Shown here piece by piece: positions 1-5,189 of a stretch of 11,797 bases of DNA. How positions within the stretch are numbered: the first letter of the stretch is position 1; every line of letters starts with the position of its first letter. Source of the DNA: Deltaproteobacteria bacterium (GTDB lineage Bacteria; Myxococcota; UBA796; SXON01); contig CANKNP010000145.1 of NCBI GenBank assembly GCA_947483545.1, forward strand, positions 1 through 11,797, given 5' to 3'. The notes beneath the pieces are model-generated. The model ran no database searches, had not been told where the DNA came from, and was given only the letters and a program-made list of their open reading frames with translations. A program made the translations under genes and the position numbers.

Positions 1-240
1 GTGGAGGCGGCGCTGATCGACCATCGCGCCTGGATCCAGGGTTTGGGCCGGGAGAACTGGGAGCGGCGCCAGGCGGATGGCCGGGTCTCAAGCTGGCTCG
101 ATCGCGTAGCCGCGCGCACTCGGGCGGAGGCAGAGCGCTGGCTCGCGGACCGCCCCGAAAAGGCCGAGCTACGTTCTGGGCTTTTACGTCCGGAGGCCCT
201 GCATGTGCTCTGGCGCGGTGCCCGTGCGGAGGCCACGTGA
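1..240 (+). CDS. 3' end of an unrecognised gene (partial)
   Basis: Only the last 79 residues are in the window. The GTG at base 1 need not be the true start, and the gene probably begins further upstream. The fragment is charged and appears helical, with many Arg, Ala, Glu and Trp residues (for example WLDRVAARTRAEAERWL) and no signal peptide, membrane segment or known motif. Its TGA stop (238-240) overlaps the GTG start of the crotonase gene in a GTGA, so the two are probably co-transcribed and translationally coupled. This suggests a related acyl-CoA role, but that is inference. The W..r...G....ldR...r.r spacing faintly recalls the C-terminus of MttB-type methyltransferases. I do not trust that resemblance enough to name the gene. 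Confidence 0.6.
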   Translation: MEAALIDHRAWIQGLGRENWERRQADGRVSSWLDRVAARTRAEAERWLADRPEKAELRSGLLRPEALHVLWRGARAEAT

Positions 241-1010
241 GCGATCTCCGGAGCTGGGCGGCCAGCTTGCCTCCGTATGAGGGCAAGATCCACCTCCGTT
301 TTGACGGCCCGGTTGCGGAGCTGCTCATCGACGACCCTCCTACACGCAACGCCTTGCACCCCCACATGATGGTGGCGTTGGCCGACCGAATCGCCGATTT
401 GACCGGTCGTTGTCGCGTGGTGCTGGTCGGCGGTACCGCGGGGGCCTTCTGCTCGGGTGGCAACCTCAACGCGCTCCGGAGCCACCTCGCCCTTCCCGAG
501 CTCGCTGGCGCGCTGGTGGACTTCATGACCGCCACCACTGAGCGGCTGGTTCAAGGCGACATGATGGTGCTCGGCGTGGTTGACGGCCCGGCGTTGGGTG
601 GGGGAGCCGAGCTCCTGACCGCGTGCGACGAGGTCTACGGCTCGCCCCGGGCGCGCATCGGATTTGTGCAAGCTCGACTTGGCGTTTCGCCGGGGTTCGG
701 CGGCGGACGCCGCCTCGTGGCGCGGGTCGGGCCGCGTGCGGCGCTCAAACTCCTGACCGAAGCGAAGATACTCGACGCCACCGAGGCAGCACGCCGGGGC
801 CTCATCGACGAAGTGGTGGACGATCCCTGGCTTCGGGCAAGAGCGCGCGCGGCAGAGCTGATCGCCTTGCCAGAAGCTGCGGTCGTGGGCGCGCGTCGCC
901 TGGTGCAGGCTGCGGCGCGCGAGGGCGGCGCTGCCGTCGAACGTGAGGTTTTTCTTGGTCTTTGGGGTGGGCCAGCCCACCTGGATGCGCTCCGGCGTAG
1001 CCGAGCGTGA
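237..1010 (+). CDS. Crotonase-fold acyl-CoA decarboxylase, ECHDC1-like (ethylmalonyl-CoA decarboxylase type)
   Basis: A 257-residue enoyl-CoA hydratase/isomerase superfamily protein of normal length. Both oxyanion-hole regions are present: FCSGGNLNAL (71-80) and ALGGGAELLTACD (119-131). The Glu matching Glu144 of rat enoyl-CoA hydratase is kept (E125), but the position matching Glu164 is Gln145 in IGFVQARLG, so ordinary hydratase chemistry is unlikely. From memory, the closest match is animal ECHDC1, which shares ALGGGAEL.TACD, a non-Glu residue in the FV(H/Q) segment, the LDA.EA...GL(I/V)EEV-type segment and a C-terminal WGGPA.L.A (here WGGPAHLDAL, 243-252). ECHDC1 decarboxylates ethylmalonyl-CoA and, more weakly, methylmalonyl-CoA, removing carboxylase side products. 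The same role is inferred here. The GTG start is supported by GGAGG at 228-232 and a 4-base overlap with the upstream gene. A generic crotonase remains possible. Confidence 0.85.
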   Translation: MSDLRSWAASLPPYEGKIHLRFDGPVAELLIDDPPTRNALHPHMMVALADRIADLTGRCRVVLVGGTAGAFCSGGNLNALRSHLALPELAGALVDFMTATTERLVQGDMMVLGVVDGPALGGGAELLTACDEVYGSPRARIGFVQARLGVSPGFGGGRRLVARVGPRAALKLLTEAKILDATEAARRGLIDEVVDDPWLRARARAAELIALPEAAVVGARRLVQAAAREGGAAVEREVFLGLWGGPAHLDALRRSRA

Positions 1011-1555
1011 GGCCCGGTCACCTTCGAGCACCGGGGGCTATCGTGCTCCTGCTCGCGGCCTGCACCCGGCCGGCGCCGCCGCCGCTGGACCTCCCGCCCC
1101 TCCCGCCGCCGCCACCGCCACCCTCCGGAGAGCTGCGAGACGGTGTCTATTCAGACTTCGAGTTCCCGTTCACGCTGTCCGCGCCGGCGAGCTGGATCGT
1201 GACCCTGGGGCAGCGGGGCGGGGCGCTCCGCGTACGCCTGGAGGACCCGGAGAGCGAGCTCGGCTTCGAGGTCTGGACCTGGCGCGACGGCGCCCTCGGA
1301 CCGCGCCCCCGTGAAGGTTGTGACTGGGCATTCCAGGATCGGGGCCACTACACCCTGCCCGCCGCGGTCGGGGCGACCGTGGTGGCGACCTGCCGGCCCG
1401 CCCGCGAAGACGGCCCGCGGATCCTCGGCTGGTACCTGGCAAACGACGCGGTGATCTACGCGTTGGAGGCCTCGCTGCCAGACGGGGAGCTGGGCGAGAG
1501 CCTGGGCGTGGTGGACAGCCTCGTCAACGACTTCGCCTGGGCGATCCGGCCCTGA
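1007..1555 (+). CDS. Lipoprotein with polyproline linker, unknown function
   Basis: A 182-residue protein starting at a GTG that overlaps the previous TGA (GTGA), so it is probably translated with the crotonase. The N-terminus has Arg and His followed by AIVLLLAAC, a signal peptidase II lipobox with the lipidated Cys at residue 19. A proline-rich tether follows (residues 22-39, ending in seven consecutive prolines), then a globular part of about 140 residues. That part begins with an FPFTLSAPASW-like stretch, recalling the f.f..P..W opening of PsbP/Mog1-like small domains. The likeness is weak. Cys105 and Cys129 could form a disulfide in the periplasm. No catalytic motif is visible. It probably sits in the envelope with the domain held away from the membrane. 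Its pairing with a cytoplasmic acyl-CoA enzyme is unexplained and may only reflect shared transcription. Confidence 0.8.
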   Translation: MRPGHLRAPGAIVLLLAACTRPAPPPLDLPPLPPPPPPPSGELRDGVYSDFEFPFTLSAPASWIVTLGQRGGALRVRLEDPESELGFEVWTWRDGALGPRPREGCDWAFQDRGHYTLPAAVGATVVATCRPAREDGPRILGWYLANDAVIYALEASLPDGELGESLGVVDSLVNDFAWAIRP

Positions 1556-1653
1556 GGCGGTGCGGACGGCATCCCGGTCCGGCGGCTCTCCGCAGGCCTG
1601 TTCGCACGCAGCGATGGTTCAACCCGTGGAAAGCCTGATGCCGTCATGACCCT

Positions 1654-1671
1654 CTGAGCCAAACGGCTCAG
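1654..1671. terminator. Stem-loop at a convergent gene junction
   Basis: A perfect 7-base inverted repeat, CTGAGCC-aaac-GGCTCAG, lies between the + strand lipoprotein gene (ends 1555) and the - strand lipoprotein gene, whose TGA is 1668-1670. The right arm therefore contains the stop codon of the - strand gene. Neither strand has a run of T after the stem, so it is not a classic intrinsic terminator. It may act as a bidirectional 3' end hairpin together with Rho. Support is structural only. Confidence 0.4.
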
Positions 1672-2018
1672 GGCTGGGCCCCAACGCTGACGTCACGCTC
1701 CTGCCAATAGCGGCCGACCTGGAGCTTCATCACCCCGTCGCCCGGCTCCACGAAAAGCGCAACGTTATCGGTGACTTCCGCGAGCTCGGGCGGGGTGAAG
1801 GACAGGACCATCGCTCCGGTCATGAGCGTGTCGCCGCACCACAAGAACACCGTCCACTCGTCCCCCACCGCGGGAGGGTCCTCCCCGTTGACCTTGAGCT
1901 CTGGCACGTCGCAGGTGAAGGTGTCGTCCGTCTCGGACTCCTCCTCCTCCGATTCGTCCTCGTCGTCCGGATCAGTCTTGGGCCCGAAGCACGCCAACAG
2001 CAACAGGAGCAGGTACAT
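1668..2018 (-). CDS. Small acidic lipoprotein with an ultra-short signal peptide, unknown function
   Basis: A 116-residue protein. The start is fixed because an in-frame TAA lies four codons upstream of the only ATG. The N-terminus is MYLLLLLLAC: a lipobox with Cys10, no positively charged n-region and only nine residues before the cysteine. After CFGPK comes a strongly acidic linker (about residues 16-32, Asp, Glu and Ser only apart from a Pro and Thr). Next comes a domain of about 80 residues rich in predicted beta structure, with Cys36 and Cys61 as a possible disulfide. No family is recognised. The gene is single, convergent with the lipoprotein gene before it and divergent from the lipoprotein gene starting at 2109, which also begins CFGP after its lipobox. 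It is presumably periplasmic or surface-anchored. Confidence 0.75.
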   Translation of the reverse strand: MYLLLLLLACFGPKTDPDDEDESEEEESETDDTFTCDVPELKVNGEDPPAVGDEWTVFLWCGDTLMTGAMVLSFTPPELAEVTDNVALFVEPGDGVMKLQVGRYWQERDVSVGAQP

Positions 2019-2108
2019 GCCGGGGCCTTATCCGACCGCGTCAGCGCCGTCCGCTCGGCCTCGGGGTCGACCGGCCCAGCTCCCCTCCCCCGACGGTTAG
2101 ACGCGCCT

Positions 2109-2825
2109 ATGCTGCTCCGCGCGGGCTCGTACCTCGTCCTCCTGGCGCTCGCCGGCTGCTTCGGCCCGGAGCCCTCAGACGCGCAGCGCCGCCAACGGGC
2201 GAACGCCGACCAAATCGCCACGTGGAACCAGGAGACCGGAGACCGCCTCGACCCCGACGACCCCATGGTGGACGCCTGGCTGCGCCGACACCCGGACGCC
2301 GCGCTCGACCCCCTCGCCCACCTGGTGGCCGCCCGCGGAGTGCTCGACGGCGTGCCCGATCTGGGCCTTCAATCACTCGATCTGGCCTTCGATTCACTAT
2401 CGCCGCTGCTCGCGGGCGCCAGCGTCCTCCTGATCCCGCCAGCCGTAGTGGGGGTCGGCCGCAGCAGCGTAGCCACCGACGCCGATCCTCTGGTGGGCGG
2501 GCCCTTTCGTACCCGGCGCGGTGTGTTGATCGGTGGCGAACGCTGGAAAGGCGGGACGGCGACATCGCTTGAGGCGCTCGGCGCCGAGCTCGACCGGGAT
2601 CCGCCCTCTCTGGTGCTCACCCTCGCCGCCCAAGACGCCACCGGCGGCGTGTGGATCCAGCTCAAGCGAAAGGAGGGCGCGTGGTGGACACTCTCCACCT
2701 CCAACGCCGAGATCGGCGCCCGACTCCTGCTGGCGAGCACCGCCGTGTCAGACGAGGGCGCCAGCGTGGCGTCGTCGCGTTACGGGCGCGGCATATGGCC
2801 CAAAACGTCTGCTCCATCCCGGTGA
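2109..2825 (+). CDS. Lipoprotein, first gene of a four-gene envelope unit, unknown function
   Basis: A 238-residue protein. The N-terminus has Arg4, a hydrophobic stretch YLVLLALAGC and a lipobox with Cys17, followed by FGPEPSDAQRR. The mature part starts with a charged helical region (about 25-60, including DRLDPDDPMVDAWLRRHPDA). A hydrophobic middle follows (about 78-115, with ALDLAF-like and SVLLIPPAVVGVG segments) and then a beta-rich end containing GGVWIQLKRKEGAWWTLS. No family is recognised. The ATG at 2109 has no clear Shine-Dalgarno sequence. GTTAGACG lies about 8-15 bases upstream, so a leaderless or very short leader transcript is possible, but this is a guess. The next gene starts 7 bases after the stop, which supports an operon continuing to 7138. 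Confidence 0.78.
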   Translation: MLLRAGSYLVLLALAGCFGPEPSDAQRRQRANADQIATWNQETGDRLDPDDPMVDAWLRRHPDAALDPLAHLVAARGVLDGVPDLGLQSLDLAFDSLSPLLAGASVLLIPPAVVGVGRSSVATDADPLVGGPFRTRRGVLIGGERWKGGTATSLEALGAELDRDPPSLVLTLAAQDATGGVWIQLKRKEGAWWTLSTSNAEIGARLLLASTAVSDEGASVASSRYGRGIWPKTSAPSR

Positions 2826-2832
2826 CCAAGCG

Positions 2833-3396
2833 ATGAACCAGGAGGTCGCACGGCTGGTGATCCTGTCGGGGCTCACCGCGCTCATCCCAGTGCCCTACCT
2901 CGACGGCTATGTTGAACGCCAGATTTTACGAAAGGCGATTCAGCGGCTCGCGCTGGTGCACACGTTCGAGGTCACCAAGGACGCGCTGGATACTCTGGTG
3001 GAGGACCGGGGTAGCGTGCTGCTGGGCTGCCTGGTCGCCGTGCTGTGGTGGCCGGTGAAGAAGCTATTTCGGACTATATTTTTCTTCCTGACGGTGAAGG
3101 ACGTGATCGATCTGGTCAGCGTCAACTCCCACCGGATCGCGATGATCGACCACGCGCTCCGGGAGGGGGAGCTCCAACAGGACCCCGCAGCGGTGCGCAC
3201 CCGGATGGACGACGTGCTGGGGCGGGTCCGGATTTCCCCGGTGAGCCGGAAGGTCCTCCGCCTGGAACGTGGTCAACAGACCGGCTGGCCGACGGACGAC
3301 GCGCCGGAGCTACGCGCGGTGGCCTGGGCCCACGAACAAGGAGGCGGCGCCACCGTCCTCGAACGGTTCCGGCTCGGCGCCCAGGCCAAGTCATGA
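2833..3396 (+). CDS. Small membrane-associated protein, unknown function
   Basis: A 187-residue protein. The reading frame is open further upstream, to 2533, but that part overlaps the preceding lipoprotein gene in another frame. The ATG at 2833, 7 bases after the previous stop, is the sensible start. Residues 7-24 (RLVILSGLTALIPVPYLD) form a hydrophobic segment ending in a PxPxxD motif, reminiscent of the 'PIPFLDD' segments in some EcsC/DUF697-like membrane-binding proteins. A second hydrophobic stretch, about 61-95, has a Lys/Arg break (WWPVKKLFRTIFFFL) and could be a re-entrant hairpin or one membrane span. The remainder is polar and helical. There is no signal peptide and no catalytic motif. 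Its TGA overlaps the ATG of the next gene (ATGA), so it is probably made in step with the hydrolase lipoprotein. Confidence 0.75.
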   Translation: MNQEVARLVILSGLTALIPVPYLDGYVERQILRKAIQRLALVHTFEVTKDALDTLVEDRGSVLLGCLVAVLWWPVKKLFRTIFFFLTVKDVIDLVSVNSHRIAMIDHALREGELQQDPAAVRTRMDDVLGRVRISPVSRKVLRLERGQQTGWPTDDAPELRAVAWAHEQGGGATVLERFRLGAQAKS

Positions 3397-5189
3397 GCCT
3401 GCTCCTCTGGCTGGCGTGCACCGGAGAGGTGGGAAAGCCAGCCGCGTCCGCCGCGGACGGCCTGTTGAATCAGGGTTTGCTCAATCCTTTTCCCCAGGCC
3501 GGGTTGATGTCCGAAGGGCGCATCAGCATCCCCGAGGGCCTGCTGCCGGTCCCCGAAGGCGGTACCCCCTTCGACGTAGCTCGGCTTGGCTGGAGAAGCG
3601 GATTTTCCACCGTTCAGAGCTCGGTGATCGACCTGGGCGTCGCGCTCGACCCAGCCTCGCTCAACGACCAGCTTCGACTCGGCGTCGACGGCGCCGTCCA
3701 GATCTGGGACCTCGACACCGGCTCGCAGGTGCCCTGTATGGCCGAACTCGACGCCTGGCCGGAGCTCGCTGCCGGCGAAAAACAGGCGTTGATCATACGT
3801 CCCGTCGCGCCGATGACGCCTGGGCACCGGGTCGCCGTGGTGCTGACCCCTGCTGTTCTCCTGGCCGACGGGAGCCCACTCACGGTCCTCGCATGGGCCG
3901 AGGCGCAGGCCCGCGATCCGCACTGGGCCGAGCTTTCGCGCTCGCTCAGCACGATTGGCGTCCAGGATGTCGTCCTTGCGTGGGACTTCCCCATCGGGGA
4001 TGGCACGGCGCCGCTTCGCGAGATGGTCGCGGCGCAGGGTCCCGCGGGCCCCTGGACCTTCACGGACATCGATGACGTCGACGAGAACCCTGACGTCCTG
4101 CCCGACGGCCTCTGGCGGCGCCTGTTGGGGACCTACACCACCGACTCGTGGCTGATCGACGATCAATCCGAGGAGTTGGATGGTGTGCCCGAGCCGCAGG
4201 GCTCGGCCGAGGCCGAACTGTGGGTGTATGTGCCCGAGAGCGCCCGCGGAAGGCAGGACGCGCCGGTCCTCGTGTTCGGGCATGGAATCCTCGCCGATCC
4301 GCGCCGTTACTGGGAGAGCGACACCGACGAGAGCGGCGTCATCGACGTCGCCAACCGTCTGGGCGCCGTGGTCGTAGCGACGACGTGGCGCGGCCTGACG
4401 ACCGACGACTTGTTGTCGGCGGTGGAGGTCGCAGGCGACTTCGGCCGCTTCCATGAGCTCACTGACCGTATGCGTCAGGGGGTGCTCAACACCCTGGGCC
4501 TCATCCACCTCGTCGCGGACGGCGGGCTCCTGGACGATCCAGCCATCGGAGCAGGCGCCGATACCAGTCGCATCTACTATTACGGTATTTCTCTCGGGGC
4601 TATCGAGGGATCGGTCACGCTCGCTCTCCAGGATACGGTGGAGTATGCAGTCATGCACGTCGGCGGAGCGGCGTGGTCAACGATGCTGGAACGAAGCTCC
4701 AATTGGCCCGCTTTCGAGGCGAGGGTGGCGATGACGCTCCCCTCGGCGTGGGACCGACAGCTCCTCTACGCCGCTTCCCAGCTGTACTGGGATGCCGTTG
4801 ATCCCGCCTCCTACGTCGAGGATCTGCAGGGCCGGAGCTTTGTCTGGCAGGAGGCGATTGGCGACAACCAGGTCCCCAATATCACCACCGAGCTGTTGAT
4901 GCGCGGCGTTGGCGCGCCCCTTGCGACGCCTGAGGTGCAGTTGCCGGCGCTCATCGACACCGTGACGCTCCCGAGCCAAGGCCCCGTGTGGGTCCAGTTC
5001 GATCCCGAGCTCGGCGCGCCGGACCCGGTGAACCGCCCGGCCTCCAACACCGGCGCCCACGACCTGCCGCGCATGTGGGAGGGCACCAAAGCGCAGACCG
5101 CGGGCTTTTTCGAATCGGGCGCCGAAGGCTGGGTCACCCACTACTGCGGGGCGGGACCGTGCACCGCTTCCGCCACCGGCGCGCCTTGA
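3393..5189 (+). CDS. Alpha/beta-hydrolase lipoprotein, lipase or esterase-like
   Basis: A 598-residue protein. The ATG overlaps the previous stop (ATGA), and no in-frame start lies close upstream. MSLLLWLAC gives a lipobox with Cys9 and an unusually short signal peptide. Residues about 30-180 resemble the N-terminal domain of VolA/Pla-1-type bacterial lipases (LNPFPQAGLM, then TPFDVARLGWRSGFS). The hydrolase core has an HG oxyanion segment (VFGHG, His297), the nucleophile elbow GISLG with Ser400, a likely acid at Asp491 (GDNQVP) and a likely His556 (NTGAHD), so a complete Ser-Asp-His triad is visible. The C-terminus has a Cys pair (YCGAGPC), possibly a disulfide. It probably hydrolyses an ester or lipid substrate at the cell envelope. 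The substrate cannot be told from sequence. It is followed directly by a multi-pass GT-C-like membrane protein, which suggests a joint envelope-lipid or glycan role. Confidence 0.85.
   Translation: MSLLLWLACTGEVGKPAASAADGLLNQGLLNPFPQAGLMSEGRISIPEGLLPVPEGGTPFDVARLGWRSGFSTVQSSVIDLGVALDPASLNDQLRLGVDGAVQIWDLDTGSQVPCMAELDAWPELAAGEKQALIIRPVAPMTPGHRVAVVLTPAVLLADGSPLTVLAWAEAQARDPHWAELSRSLSTIGVQDVVLAWDFPIGDGTAPLREMVAAQGPAGPWTFTDIDDVDENPDVLPDGLWRRLLGTYTTDSWLIDDQSEELDGVPEPQGSAEAELWVYVPESARGRQDAPVLVFGHGILADPRRYWESDTDESGVIDVANRLGAVVVATTWRGLTTDDLLSAVEVAGDFGRFHELTDRMRQGVLNTLGLIHLVADGGLLDDPAIGAGADTSRIYYYGISLGAIEGSVTLALQDTVEYAVMHVGGAAWSTMLERSSNWPAFEARVAMTLPSAWDRQLLYAASQLYWDAVDPASYVEDLQGRSFVWQEAIGDNQVPNITTELLMRGVGAPLATPEVQLPALIDTVTLPSQGPVWVQFDPELGAPDPVNRPASNTGAHDLPRMWEGTKAQTAGFFESGAEGWVTHYCGAGPCTASATGAP

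Noticed and set aside
1556..1605. Weak inverted repeat CGGAC...GTCCG after the polyproline lipoprotein gene
   Set aside because: The stem is only five bases with a nine-base loop and no T run. The hairpin at 1654-1671 is a better end-of-transcript candidate.
1935..1975. A CTCCTCCTC-like repeat tract
   Set aside because: It is the reverse complement of Asp/Glu/Ser codons in the acidic linker of the small lipoprotein, not an independent repeat element.
2533..2832. N-terminal extension of the small membrane-associated protein
   Set aside because: It runs in another frame through the 3' part of the lipoprotein gene and reads as Arg/Pro/Ser-rich low-quality sequence. The ATG at 2833, just after the lipoprotein stop, is better.
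3045..3392. N-terminal extension of the hydrolase lipoprotein
   Set aside because: It overlaps the coding sequence of the preceding gene and would bury the lipobox in the interior of the protein.
3273..4658. A 461-residue open frame on the - strand opposite the hydrolase lipoprotein
   Set aside because: It lies wholly opposite a gene with a complete catalytic triad and export signal. Its translation shows no domain, and long antisense frames are expected at this base composition.
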